Shown in pieces: positions 24,801 to 33,478 of a stretch of DNA of 64,000 nt. The notes beneath the pieces were generated by a model that was given only the letters and a program-made list of their open reading frames with translations, made no database searches and was not told the DNA's origin. The translations under genes were made by a program, and so were the position numbers. Origin of the DNA: Mycolicibacterium fluoranthenivorans. GTDB taxonomy: Bacteria > Actinomycetota > Actinomycetes > Mycobacteriales > Mycobacteriaceae. The stretch's first letter is position 1; each line of letters begins with the position of its first letter. The stretch is taken from the NCBI RefSeq assembly GCF_011758805.1, contig NZ_JAANOW010000001.1, positions 3,534,001 through 3,598,000 of the forward strand. Direction: 5' to 3'.

Positions 24801-26144
24801 TCAGATCGGGCCCGTCCGTACCCGTGGTGGAGCCGCCGTCACGGCGGACAGATCGGCCGTCGGATCCGCCGATATCTGGTCGTGATCGGTGTCGTAGTCG
24901 AACAGCTCCGCGTAACGGCCCCAATCGATGGCGATGTCCAGTTGCCTCTTGGCATCGTCGGGACCGAACCCGCGACGCAACAGGTCGAGGAAGAACCCGG
25001 CGCGCAGGTTTCCGTCCGCGCTGGACTGCAGCGCCGTGCAGATCGTGCGGACCAGCGGCGCGCGGGTGCGGGCCAGTTCGGCGAAGATCTGCTTGCTGCG
25101 CTGGATGCCGGCGGTGGTGAATCCGGTTCCCACCGAGGTTAATTCGAGGTCACCACGTTCGACATCCAACAACCCCAGTAGTTCGGCGGCATCCACCAGG
25201 GGCAGCAGGTCGTCGATCTCGAAGTTCAGCGCCGCGGCCAGCTCCGGCAGATCGACATGCCCGCCTCGGGCGTGGACGATCTCCACCAGTCCGGCGAGGC
25301 CGCCGACCGTCGCGTCGGGCAGCGGGGTGCCGGTCGGTGTCGCATCAGTGGACTCGGTGACGACGCCGGCCTCCGTTCCGGTGAGCAGTTGGTAGAGACG
25401 GTCGACGTGTGCGGCGAAGGCCGGTGAACGACGGTCCCGCGGACGTGGCAGGTCGATGCCGACCTCGGCACGGATCCGACCCGGATTCGCGCCGAGGACG
25501 ATGACACGGTCGGCGAGCAGCACGGCCTCCTCGATGTTGTGCGTCACCAGGCAAATCGACCGGGTGGGGAAATCCTGTCCCCGCCACAGCGTCATCAGCT
25601 CGGTGCGCAGGTTCTCCGCGGTGAGGACGTCGAGCGCCGAGAACGGCTCATCCATGAGCAGTACATCCGGCTCGAGCACCAAGGCGCGGGCGAACCCGAC
25701 GCGTTGCCGCATCCCGCCGGAAAGCTCCTTCGGATAAGCCGATTCGAATCCGTCCAGGCCGATGGTGTCGATCGCCCGCAGCGCCTGCTCGCGCCGCCTC
25801 GCGGGCGGCACTCCCCGCGCGGCCAGCCCGAGCTCGACATTGTCCTGCACCGTGAGCCACGGCATCAGCGCAAAGGTCTGGAACACCATTGCGGTGCCGG
25901 GATTGGCACCGTTGAGCTCGTGCCCGCGGTACCGAACGGACCCGCTCGACGGGGCGATCAGACCGGCGATGGTGCGCAACAACGTCGACTTGCCGGAGCC
26001 GGAACGTCCCAGGAGCGCCACGATTTCACCGGCTCGCAGATTCAGCGTGATGTCGTCGAGCACCAGGAGCGTGTCGCCGCCGGCACCGGTGAAGCTCTTG
26101 CTCACCTGCTCGACGCTGACCAGGATTTCCGCGTTGATCGTCAT
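24801..26144 (-). CDS. ABC transporter ATP-binding protein, NitT/TauT type with AAA-associated C-terminal domain
   Basis: The 447-residue protein starts at ATG 26144 (ribosome site GAGGAGG). Residues 1-260 form an ABC ATPase: Walker A GRSGSGKST (46-54), signature LSGGMRQR and Walker B VLLMDEPFSALD, of the nitrate/sulfonate/bicarbonate group. Residues 300-447 match the AAA-associated domain seen at the C-terminus of this subgroup (VGGLAGLVEIVHARGGHVDLPELAAALNFEIDDLL). It is the partner of the permease 29 bp upstream. No substrate-binding protein gene is nearby, so the substrate is unknown. Confidence 0.85.
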   Translation of the reverse strand: MTINAEILVSVEQVSKSFTGAGGDTLLVLDDITLNLRAGEIVALLGRSGSGKSTLLRTIAGLIAPSSGSVRYRGHELNGANPGTAMVFQTFALMPWLTVQDNVELGLAARGVPPARRREQALRAIDTIGLDGFESAYPKELSGGMRQRVGFARALVLEPDVLLMDEPFSALDVLTAENLRTELMTLWRGQDFPTRSICLVTHNIEEAVLLADRVIVLGANPGRIRAEVGIDLPRPRDRRSPAFAAHVDRLYQLLTGTEAGVVTESTDATPTGTPLPDATVGGLAGLVEIVHARGGHVDLPELAAALNFEIDDLLPLVDAAELLGLLDVERGDLELTSVGTGFTTAGIQRSKQIFAELARTRAPLVRTICTALQSSADGNLRAGFFLDLLRRGFGPDDAKRQLDIAIDWGRYAELFDYDTDHDQISADPTADLSAVTAAPPRVRTGPI

Positions 26145-26173
26145 GGGTGACCTCCTCGGAGAAGTGGGGGTAG

Positions 26174-27916
26174 TCAGGACAGGGCGAAGCGTCGTTCGGA
26201 TATCGCGTACAACCGGTGCCACAGCAGCCGGTTCATCAGCACGACATAGAAACTCATCACGATGACGCCGACCAGGATCCGGCCGGTGTCACCACTGGAG
26301 GTGGCGTCTTTGATATAGGCGCCGAGTCCGGTGGCGGTCAGCGTGGTTCCGTTGTACGTGACGACCTCCGCCACGATCGACGCGTTCCACGCTCCACCTG
26401 CCGCGGTGATACCGCCGGTCACATAGCTCGGGAAGACCGCCGGCAGGATAAGGCTGCGCCACCGCGCTGTTCGCGGCAGACGCAGGCTCGCCGCGGCCTC
26501 GCGCAGGTCGTTGGGTATGGCACTGGCGCCGGCGATGACGTTGAACAGGATGTACCACTGCGCCCCGAGGGCCATCAGCAGGACGCCGCCGATATCGAGG
26601 CTGATCCCCGTCGCCAGCAGCACCGCAGCGACGAGCGGGAAGAGGAAATTGGCGGGGAAGGACGCCAGCACCTGGACCACCGGTTGCGCCGCCCTGGCCA
26701 CCCGCGGGTTCATGCCGATCCATGCCCCGACCGGCACCCAGACCACCGTCGCGAAGATCACCAGCACGACGACACGGGCGAACGTCGCCAGGCCGAGCAG
26801 CAGGGCGTGCTCGACTTCACCGAATCCGACTGTCGCCGAGATGAAATCGACGGCACGATAAGCTCCGTAGCCGACGACCAGACCCACCGTCGCGGCGAAC
26901 GCCCAGTCCCCCGCCCGCCGGCGTGCCGGGGGCGTGCGCAACGGATGCTCTGCGATACCGAACACCGCCATCAGTCGGTCGAGCGGGTTGACCAGCAGAC
27001 CCAGGGGGCGGCCGACACTGCGGCCGACACGGGAGCGTCGAAGGATGTTCAGCGTCAGGCTCCGCGGCGCCTCGGCGGATTCGGAATCCTCCATCCGGAA
27101 CCGCTCTGCCCACGCGGTCAACGGGCGCCAGAACAGCACGTTGACACCGACCACCAGCACCACCATGACGACGATGGCGAGCAGGACTCTGTTCAGTTCA
27201 CCGTTGTCGCCGGCCGCGGCCACATAAGCACCGATGCCCGGGAGCGCGAAGTCGTGATTGTCGACACTCAGCGCCTCCGATGCGGTGAGGAAGAACCACC
27301 CGCCGCCGAAACTCATCATGCCGTTCCACACCAGCGGGATCATGCCGCTGGGCACGTCGACCCGCCAGAAGCGTTGCCAGCGTGAGAGTCTGAGCAATCG
27401 GGCGGCCTCGTCGAGCTCCCGCGGCTGGGACACCAGGCTGTGGTAGAGCGCGAAGGTCATGTTCCACGCCTGCGAGGTGAATATCGCGAAGATGGACGCG
27501 CATTCCAACCCGAGTTCCGATCCCGGAAACAAGGCGATGAACCCGGTGACGGTCACCGACAGAAAACCGAGGATCGGCACGGACTGCAGAATGTCCAGCA
27601 GCGGGATCAACACCTTCTCGGCACGCCGGGATCTGGCCGCCACCGTCGCGTAGACGAAGGTGAACACCAGTGAGGCGCCGAGCGCGATGAACATCCGCAG
27701 TAGCGAACGTCCTGCGTAATAAGGCAATTCAGTGGGGTCGGTGGATACCGACGCCGGAGCCGTCTGCACGGTCCACGGTACGTCGGCACTGTGGACCAGT
27801 CGCACCACGAGCCACACCAGTGCCGCGGCGCCGACGAAGACCATCGCGTCAGCGCCGACGTGGACGGTGCGCCGGGTGAAGGCGCCTCGCGAGGGATAGC
27901 TGCGCAGCATGACCAT
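26174..27916 (-). CDS. ABC transporter permease, two fused BPD domains
   Basis: The 580-residue membrane protein holds two binding-protein-dependent permease units. The first EAA-like loop is LDEAARLLRLSRWQRFWRVDVPSGMIPLVWNG and the second LREAAASLRLPRTARWRSLILPAVFPSYVTGG. Fusion of both halves is typical for the permease that pairs with AAA-associated ATPases. The start has GAGGAG 10 nt upstream. A leader of about 300 nt with two short frames precedes it. Confidence 0.85.
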   Translation of the reverse strand: MVMLRSYPSRGAFTRRTVHVGADAMVFVGAAALVWLVVRLVHSADVPWTVQTAPASVSTDPTELPYYAGRSLLRMFIALGASLVFTFVYATVAARSRRAEKVLIPLLDILQSVPILGFLSVTVTGFIALFPGSELGLECASIFAIFTSQAWNMTFALYHSLVSQPRELDEAARLLRLSRWQRFWRVDVPSGMIPLVWNGMMSFGGGWFFLTASEALSVDNHDFALPGIGAYVAAAGDNGELNRVLLAIVVMVVLVVGVNVLFWRPLTAWAERFRMEDSESAEAPRSLTLNILRRSRVGRSVGRPLGLLVNPLDRLMAVFGIAEHPLRTPPARRRAGDWAFAATVGLVVGYGAYRAVDFISATVGFGEVEHALLLGLATFARVVVLVIFATVVWVPVGAWIGMNPRVARAAQPVVQVLASFPANFLFPLVAAVLLATGISLDIGGVLLMALGAQWYILFNVIAGASAIPNDLREAAASLRLPRTARWRSLILPAVFPSYVTGGITAAGGAWNASIVAEVVTYNGTTLTATGLGAYIKDATSSGDTGRILVGVIVMSFYVVLMNRLLWHRLYAISERRFALS

Positions 27917-28000
27917 GGTGGTGTCACTCCTCGGTTCGATGGTCCGCGTAGGGGCGCCGAGACTCGGCTGAGATCCAGATCGGTTGCACTCGTGCGCAAG

Positions 28001-28132
28001 TCAGCTGTTGGGCACCCAGGACGTCACCGCGGAGCGCACGGGGTCCCCGGTCACGCGGAGGTACTCACTCGCCGACCCCATGCGGGCTTCCGGAAGTACC
28101 GGATGCAACCGGATCAGGCAGAGAACACGCAT
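28001..28132 (-). CDS. Short open frame in the ABC operon leader (43 aa)
   Basis: An ATG at 28132 opens 43 codons (MRVLCLIRLHPVLPEARMGS at the start, TSWVPNS at the end), stopping 84 bp before the permease. It has no ribosome site and overlaps the 15-codon frame upstream in another frame. It may be a leader peptide or chance. Confidence 0.3.
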   Translation of the reverse strand: MRVLCLIRLHPVLPEARMGSASEYLRVTGDPVRSAVTSWVPNS

Positions 28133-28161
28133 GGAGGCGGTGTACTACTTCCCTCACTCAT
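28114..28161 (-). CDS. Possible 15-codon leader peptide before ABC permease
   Basis: A strong ribosome site (GGAGGTG, 5 nt before ATG) precedes a frame reading MSEGSSTPPPCVFSA. Its stop lies inside the longer 43-codon frame. Good initiation signals and position in the leader suggest a regulatory uORF. Only one Cys is present, so it is not one of the polycysteine attenuators known in mycobacteria. Confidence 0.35.
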   Translation of the reverse strand: MSEGSSTPPPCVFSA

Positions 28162-28217
28162 GAGGGCACCTCCGATCAGTCATCGATTGCGCCCATTCGG
28201 GGCGCTGCACTGGGATC

Positions 28218-28246
28218 AGTAGACCTCACCGCGGCCCGACAGTCAA
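28218..28246 (-). promoter_or_regulatory. Candidate promoter of ABC transporter operon
   Basis: On the minus strand TTGACT (28241-28246) and TCTACT (28218-28223) are 17 nt apart. Transcription from here would give a leader of roughly 295 nt ahead of the permease. Confidence 0.45.
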
Positions 28247-28315
28247 ACGCTTATCCAACTGTCGAGCGTCACGGCGTGGGTACCCGCCGCCAGGCAAACC
28301 ACCCACCACCAGGTC

Positions 28316-28335
28316 ATTCAAACTATTATTTGAAT
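28316..28335. promoter_or_regulatory. Inverted repeat, possible operator
   Basis: A perfect palindromic pair ATTCAAA / TTTGAAT with a 6-bp AT-rich centre lies in a strikingly AT-rich patch about 70 bp upstream of the candidate ABC promoter. The size suits a dimeric regulator. Confidence 0.5.
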
Positions 28336-28352
28336 GCGTTATCGTTTGACTA

Positions 28353-28370
28353 CTGATCGAACTCGATCAG
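28353..28370. promoter_or_regulatory. Palindrome, possible operator
   Basis: CTGATCGA and TCGATCAG flank a 2-bp centre, a perfect 18-bp palindrome 17 bp from the ATTCAAA repeat. The tiny centre favours a protein-binding site over a hairpin. Confidence 0.5.
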
Positions 28371-28454
28371 TTTTGACAGCGCGCGCACCGGCTTCCCGAC
28401 AGCCAGTTCACAGGATGCGCCCGGACACTCGCGCACATGGTCCTCGAAGCCGGC

Positions 28455-28796
28455 TCAGGCACGCCGCTTGCGCGCCCGGCCGCTTTTCCGTTCCAGCCGC
28501 CGCGATATCACCAAGGTCGCCAGATCGACGGCGTCCTGGTCGATGGCCATGTAGACCCGATGCCGGCCGGCAACCCGGTCACCGACCAATCCGGCGAGCT
28601 TCAGCTTGTTCAAGTGGTGGCTGACGGTGGGCAGGGTCTGGCCGATGGCTTCGGCCAGGGTTCCGACATCCTTCTCGCCGTGCGAGAGCAGCCACAGCAG
28701 GTGCAGGCGTACCGGTGTGGCCAGCAGCGCCATCGTGGAGGCGGCCTCCTGCAACAGCTCATCGGGGAGCGGCTGCGGTTCGGAATTCTTCGGCAC
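28455..28796 (-). CDS. ArsR-family transcriptional repressor
   Basis: The winged-helix core is clear: LLATPVRLHLLWLLSHGEKDVGTLAEAIGQTLPTVSHHLNKLKLAGLVGDRVAGRHRVYMAI, followed by a very basic tail (RRLERKSGRARKRRA). The GTG at 28796 (113 residues) is chosen because GAGAGGA precedes it and because a 16-bp operator-like palindrome covers the more upstream ATG at 28853; ATG 28829 is also possible. There are no cysteines, so the thiolate metal site of classic ArsR is absent. It is divergent from the MgtA-like ATPase and probably represses it. Confidence 0.8.
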   Translation of the reverse strand: MPKNSEPQPLPDELLQEAASTMALLATPVRLHLLWLLSHGEKDVGTLAEAIGQTLPTVSHHLNKLKLAGLVGDRVAGRHRVYMAIDQDAVDLATLVISRRLERKSGRARKRRA

Positions 28797-28841
28797 GTGG
28801 CGGCGTCCTCTCTCGACAGATGTCAGCATCCCGGCTCTTGC

Positions 28842-28857
28842 ATGGTTGTGCAACCAT
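28842..28857. promoter_or_regulatory. Operator-like palindrome between arsR-type gene and ATPase
   Basis: ATGGTTG and CAACCAT flank a TG centre, a perfect 7-2-7 palindrome, the shape known for ArsR/SmtB-type operators. It sits 31 bp before the ATPase start and 45 bp before the chosen ArsR start. Confidence 0.6.
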
Positions 28858-28888
28858 TTGACTGCCGCGTCGTGCGGACGGTGACCCG

Positions 28889-31537
28889 ATGAACGACCGG
28901 CCCGAGACCGAACCGACGTTGCGGGCGTCCGCGGCGATGTCGTCGTTTCTGCTCTACAGGTCGATGGACAGCGGCCCCGCCGGCCTCACCGAAGCCGAGG
29001 CCGCACGGCGCGCCGCGGACACGGTGTCCGAGGATCGACACCGTACGGCGGCCGTTCGGTCGCTTCGCCGGGTCGGTCTTGCGCTGGGCTCACCGTTCGT
29101 CGCGCTGCTGGCCGGCCTCGATATCGTCTTCGCCGTTCTCGGCGATGCCGGGGCGGCGACCACCGTCGCAACGATGATCCTGCTCGCCGTGGCTCTTCGA
29201 CTGTGGCAGCAGGGCCGGTCGAGTCGCGCGGTGGCCGCCCTGCGCCACAGCATCCCGAACACCATGACGGTTCGCCGGCGCGCCGCGGACGGGGACCCCG
29301 CCGTGGAGCGGGAGGTGCCCGTCGACGATGTCGTGGCCGGTGACATCGTCGTGTTGCGCCCCGGTGATGCGCTGCCCGTCGACGTGCGCATCGTGACCTC
29401 CATGGACTTGTTGGTGGACCAGTCCACCCTCAGCGGGGAGTCCCTGCCCGTCGGCAAGTCCGGCGAGGAGGAGCACGGTTTCTCGACTCGGCCGGTCCCC
29501 GCCAGTTCCCGGCTGTGTCTGGCCGGCACGACGGTGCTGGCGGGATCGGCGACCGCGGTGGTGCTGGCCACCGGAACCGCGACCTACTCCCGCGGCCTGG
29601 TGGCGACGGCGCGGCAACTGCCGCGCCGGTCCAGCTTCGATCGCGGCGTGCAGTCAGTCGGCTGGACGCTGATCCGGTTCATGCTGGTGATGATCCCGTC
29701 GGTGATGGTGATCCGCGGTCTCGTCGACGGCTCGTGGGCGCAGGCCGCGGTTCTCGCCGTCGCCGTCGCCGTGGGCCTGACACCGGAGATGTTGCCGGTC
29801 GTGGTGACATCGAACCTCGCACGTGGCGCGACGCGACTGGCGCAGCAGAAGGTGATCGTCAACCGGCTCAACGCCATTGCCGACCTGGGAGCGATGGACG
29901 TGCTGTGTGTCGACAAGACCGGCACTCTCACCGAGGACCGGATCGTCTATGCCCACAGCCTGAACACCGCAGGTCGTCTCGACGGGGCCCCCGCGCGGTA
30001 TGCCGCCATCGCCGAACGCCACCGCTGCGATGTGGACATCCGCTACGGCGATGCCATCACCGCACTGCTGACCGAGGCGCCGCCCGACCATGCCGGCACG
30101 GGTGAACACACCAAGATCGCCGAGATCGGCTTCGACTACACCCGGCGCAGGTCGACCGTCGTGGTGGCCGACGGCGCAGAGCACGTCCTCATCTGCCGTG
30201 GCGACCCCGATCGGGTGTTGGAGTGTTGCAGCAGAATTCGCACCGATCACGGCGATATCGAGATGGCTCGCCAGGACGAGTCCTGGCGCCTCGTGCTCGG
30301 CGACTGCCACGCACGAGGATTCCAAGTGCAGGCCATGGCCGTTCGCCGCGGGCCCGCGCGATTCCAGAAGTACGGCGCCCGCGATGAGTGCGATCTCGTC
30401 CTGCTGGGCTTTCTCTGCTTCCTGGACCCGTTGCGTGCGAACGTGTCCGACACCATCGTCACACTTGAGACACACGGGGTCGGCGTGCGGATCCTGACCG
30501 GCGATGCCCGCGCCGTCGCGGTCGACGCCGCCGTCCGCGCCGGACTCGACGTCGCTTCGGTCGTGGTCGGTGACGATCTGGAGGATCTCGACGAGGATCA
30601 ACTGTTGCGGCGCACGCACGGCACCACCGTGTTCGCCGAACTCACCCCCGACCAGAAGGCGCGGGTGGTCACCGCTTTCCAGCGGGCCGGCGCGGTGGTG
30701 GGTTTTGTCGGGGACGGGCTCAATGACATCGCGGCCCTGCGCGCCGCGGACGCGGGGATCGCCGCCGACACCTCGACAGCGGCCGCCAAGTCGGCGGCGG
30801 ACTTCATCCTTCTCGATCGCGATCTCGGCGTCATCGCCGACGGCGTCCTGGAGGGCCGGCGCACCGTGGCCAACACCTTGAAATACGTGCGCGTGACCGC
30901 GAGTTCGAACTTCGGCAACGCCTTGTCCCTGGTTGGGGCCAGCGCGCTGGTGCCGATTGTGCCGATCCTGCCCGTGCAGCTGCTGGTACAGAACCTGCTC
31001 TACGATCTGGCCCAGTTGGCCCTGCCATGGGATCACGTCGATCCCGACTACCTGAGCCGACCGCGGAAATGGCGCTCCGACGGACTGGTGGGCTTCATCG
31101 TCATCTTCGGACTGTTGAGCTCCGTGTTCGACGTGTTCACCTTCGGGGCCTTGTGGTTCGGCTTCGGCGGCGACCAGGACCATGCGATCTTCCAGTCGGG
31201 CTGGTTCCTCGAAGGCCTGCTCTCACAGCTGTCTGTGGTGTTGGTGCTGCGCACCGGCGGCGCGCCGTGGGGCCGGCGCCGCCCGAGCCTGGCGGTGATA
31301 TCGGCAACCGTCGCCGCGGCCGCCGTCGGATGCTGGTTGCCGTTCAGCCCGCTGGCTGCGGCGCTGCACATGAGCCCGCTCTCGCCGGCCTGCTGCTCCT
31401 TCATCGGCGCCACCGTGCTGGTGTACGCCGCAGCCGCGCACGTGGTCAAACGCGTCCTGGCGCGCCGGCGGCCTAGAGTGCGGGCCGCGCGATCGGCGTC
31501 GCCGGCGCGTCTTCCGGAGTGGTCACCGACGTCGTGA
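28889..31537 (+). CDS. Magnesium-translocating-type P-type ATPase (MgtA-like)
   Basis: An 882-residue P-type ATPase. The phosphorylation site DKTGTLTEDR, the actuator motif SGES (LSGESLPVGKS) and the hinge GDGLNDIAALRAADAGIA are present. The M5-M6 segment PVQLLVQNLLYDLAQLALPWDHVDPDYLSRPRKW is the mark of type IIIB (MgtA/MgtB) Mg2+ importers. There is no N-terminal metal-binding domain. It is divergent from an ArsR-type gene with an operator-like palindrome between. Its 3' end overlaps the convergent small gene by 65 bp. Confidence 0.88.
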   Translation: MNDRPETEPTLRASAAMSSFLLYRSMDSGPAGLTEAEAARRAADTVSEDRHRTAAVRSLRRVGLALGSPFVALLAGLDIVFAVLGDAGAATTVATMILLAVALRLWQQGRSSRAVAALRHSIPNTMTVRRRAADGDPAVEREVPVDDVVAGDIVVLRPGDALPVDVRIVTSMDLLVDQSTLSGESLPVGKSGEEEHGFSTRPVPASSRLCLAGTTVLAGSATAVVLATGTATYSRGLVATARQLPRRSSFDRGVQSVGWTLIRFMLVMIPSVMVIRGLVDGSWAQAAVLAVAVAVGLTPEMLPVVVTSNLARGATRLAQQKVIVNRLNAIADLGAMDVLCVDKTGTLTEDRIVYAHSLNTAGRLDGAPARYAAIAERHRCDVDIRYGDAITALLTEAPPDHAGTGEHTKIAEIGFDYTRRRSTVVVADGAEHVLICRGDPDRVLECCSRIRTDHGDIEMARQDESWRLVLGDCHARGFQVQAMAVRRGPARFQKYGARDECDLVLLGFLCFLDPLRANVSDTIVTLETHGVGVRILTGDARAVAVDAAVRAGLDVASVVVGDDLEDLDEDQLLRRTHGTTVFAELTPDQKARVVTAFQRAGAVVGFVGDGLNDIAALRAADAGIAADTSTAAAKSAADFILLDRDLGVIADGVLEGRRTVANTLKYVRVTASSNFGNALSLVGASALVPIVPILPVQLLVQNLLYDLAQLALPWDHVDPDYLSRPRKWRSDGLVGFIVIFGLLSSVFDVFTFGALWFGFGGDQDHAIFQSGWFLEGLLSQLSVVLVLRTGGAPWGRRRPSLAVISATVAAAAVGCWLPFSPLAAALHMSPLSPACCSFIGATVLVYAAAAHVVKRVLARRRPRVRAARSASPARLPEWSPTS

Positions 31538-31739
31538 CGCCCACGGTCATGGTCACGGGAGCCGGGGTGGTGTAGGTCGTCGACACCCCCGCGTTGTTGA
31601 TGCTGTTGTGGCCCAGCGTCGTCGTGTCCGACAGCGTCAGCTGATGTTCCACCCCCAGCCAGGACCACGCACAGACCGCAAGGACACCCGCACCGAGTGC
31701 CACGCGCTTGCCTCGACGGCGCCTTTCACCGAGCGTCAT
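31473..31739 (-). CDS. Small membrane-anchored or exported protein
   Basis: An 88-residue protein with an excellent ribosome site (AGGAGG, 7 nt before ATG). A basic start (MTLGERRRRGKR) and one hydrophobic helix (VALGAGVLAVCAWSWLGV) suggest a signal anchor; the rest is Thr/Pro/Val-rich (STTYTTPAPVTMTVGVTTSV). No domain recognised. A strong palindrome lies upstream, implying regulated expression. Confidence 0.65.
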   Translation of the reverse strand: MTLGERRRRGKRVALGAGVLAVCAWSWLGVEHQLTLSDTTTLGHNSINNAGVSTTYTTPAPVTMTVGVTTSVTTPEDAPATPIARPAL

Positions 31740-31760
31740 GGGTTCGCCTCCTGTCGTGCA

Positions 31761-31786
31761 ATTCTATGATTCGATAATCATAGAAT
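31761..31786. promoter_or_regulatory. Long perfect inverted repeat upstream of small exported protein
   Basis: Arms ATTCTATGATT and AATCATAGAAT, 11 bp each and 4 bp apart, lie 22 bp before the ATG at 31739, followed by a lone TTTGAAT half-site (31788-31794) that matches the palindrome at 28316. It is AT-rich and likely an operator. Confidence 0.6.
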
Positions 31787-31840
31787 GATTTGAATATTGA
31801 TGCCACCCGGGCCGCCACCATCGACCGATGACGTCATGCC

Positions 31841-33388
31841 TCAGTTCGGTACCGGTGGCCGCCGATCACCAACGGCCAGCAATGCCAGCAGCAACTCCGC
31901 GCGTACCCTGGCCACCCCGAGATCGCAGTCCAGCAACCTTTCCGCAGTCCTGATCCGGCTTCGCAGGGTGTGCCGGTGGATTCCGAGTTCCGCCGCGGCC
32001 GTCTCCCACTGTCCGTTCGCCTCCAGAAACGCATGAAGCGCCTCGATCAGGCCGCCGCGCTGCTCGCGGTCGTGGTCGACAAGGGGCGCCAGCACCGCGT
32101 CCGCCACAGTGGCGAGCACCTTCCGGCTCTCGTTGTCGGACAGCAGGATTTGACCGGCGACGGCCCCGAATTCGACCGGTGCGCCGCCCCGTTTGGCCAT
32201 CGTGGCGGCGCGGGCGGCATGCTGCACGGCGGTGGGCAGATCGTCGAGCAGGTGCGTCCCGCTCATCCCCACCCGCACGGCCCGGCGGGCAGACGCGTCC
32301 AACCCGTCGATGAGCCGGCCCGCGAACTCGAGGCCCAGCCCGCCCGGGACGATGACCACCACGTCGACCTCGCCGGCGTGCACAAAACACTGATACCCGT
32401 CGCGTTCGAGGAGGTCCGCACACGCGACACCGATAGCCGGCAGCGCATCTCGCACATCAGTGTCGATCGACAACGCGCGAATCCGCCGATACGAATCCGC
32501 AACGGGAGTCAGCAACGTCCAGGCAGGTTGCACGTCGGCGGTGGCGGTCAACACCAAACCCAGCGCCGAAGAATTGAGCCGGCGCTGCGCGTCATTCAGC
32601 CGCGCCGGCTTGTCGAAGTCAAGGGCCAGAAGGGCATTCGCATGTCCGAGCAGCACCTGATCGATGTGGCTGAGTGGGCTCGCCCCGATGACCACCAATT
32701 CGCCGTACGATCTCGATCCCACTCGGATGCGTTGGTGCGCAACGGTGGTCGGCGCCCCGTTCAGTACGACGGTCGTCGTGCCCGCGTCGGCACCCGGCGG
32801 CACCGCGCTTCGGAGTTCGTCCAATACCGTGACATCGGCCGGCGGCGGATGACATGCCACCACCTCACCGACGGCATCCACGATCACCACCGTGGCGGCC
32901 AGCGCGCGGCCGAGTTCGCGTGCCACCGCGTGCGCTCCCCCGGTGATCACCGCCCGGGTGAGATGCGGCTGCGCCCTCGACACGCGGACGACGTCGTCGT
33001 ACTGCAGCTCGGCGATCCGGGCCGTGACGGCTTTGACGATCGCGGCGAAGGGTGTCTCCAGCGGCACCTCGATCAACGGCAAGCCGATCTCGTCGGCCAC
33101 GGCGATGAGATCCTGCGGCACCGCCGGGTGGGTCAAGCCAGTCGCGAAACCGAGACCCGCCACCCCGCAGTCGTCGAGCTCGCGCAGGTAGGCGGCCCGC
33201 TGCGGGGCTGTGTCCGGAAGCCTGATCCCGGTCGTGAGCACGAGTTCATTGCCCGACAACCAGCGCGACGGATCGGCCAGCTCGGTGGTGAGCACCACGT
33301 CGATCGGACGGCCCACGCCGGTCGCGCCACCCCGCAGCCGAAGCGCCAAACCCGTCTGAGTGAGCACCCACGCCACCGAAACCCGCAC
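31841..33388 (-). CDS. PucR-family transcriptional regulator
   Basis: A 515-residue regulator. The N-terminal PucR domain (RPIDVVLTTELADPSRWLSGNELVLTTGIRLPD) is followed by a GGDEF-like/CdaR middle part and a C-terminal helix-turn-helix (ALHAFLEANGQWETAAAELGIHRHTLRSRIRTAERLLDCDL). PucR proteins control nitrogen or amine catabolism. The GTG start lies 6 nt after TACAAT, a near-perfect leaderless start. It is divergent from an amino-acid permease, its probable target. Confidence 0.85.
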   Translation of the reverse strand: MRVSVAWVLTQTGLALRLRGGATGVGRPIDVVLTTELADPSRWLSGNELVLTTGIRLPDTAPQRAAYLRELDDCGVAGLGFATGLTHPAVPQDLIAVADEIGLPLIEVPLETPFAAIVKAVTARIAELQYDDVVRVSRAQPHLTRAVITGGAHAVARELGRALAATVVIVDAVGEVVACHPPPADVTVLDELRSAVPPGADAGTTTVVLNGAPTTVAHQRIRVGSRSYGELVVIGASPLSHIDQVLLGHANALLALDFDKPARLNDAQRRLNSSALGLVLTATADVQPAWTLLTPVADSYRRIRALSIDTDVRDALPAIGVACADLLERDGYQCFVHAGEVDVVVIVPGGLGLEFAGRLIDGLDASARRAVRVGMSGTHLLDDLPTAVQHAARAATMAKRGGAPVEFGAVAGQILLSDNESRKVLATVADAVLAPLVDHDREQRGGLIEALHAFLEANGQWETAAAELGIHRHTLRSRIRTAERLLDCDLGVARVRAELLLALLAVGDRRPPVPN

Positions 33389-33394
33389 CCGGCG

Positions 33395-33400
33395 ATTGTA
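33395..33400 (-). promoter_or_regulatory. -10 hexamer for leaderless pucR-type gene
   Basis: TACAAT on the minus strand precedes the GTG start by 6 nt with no ribosome site between. Confidence 0.55.
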
Positions 33401-33478
33401 CGGAGTGGTGGAAAATTACCTCAGGAATGTACAGAACGGAGCAGGCCTCATCGGTGTGGCACAGCGCACACTTCTTAG

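Noticed and set aside
28133..28334. Magnesium riboswitch before the ABC permease
   Set aside because: I could not find the conserved M-box or ykkC-type core by eye; the leader frames and palindromes explain the region as well.
28334..28624. Plus-strand 96-codon frame overlapping the ArsR gene
   Set aside because: No ribosome site and shadow composition; overlaps a clear winged-helix gene.
29654..31183. 509-codon minus-strand frame opposite the P-type ATPase
   Set aside because: ATPase motifs are intact on the plus strand; the minus frame is Gln/Asp/His/Gly-rich shadow.
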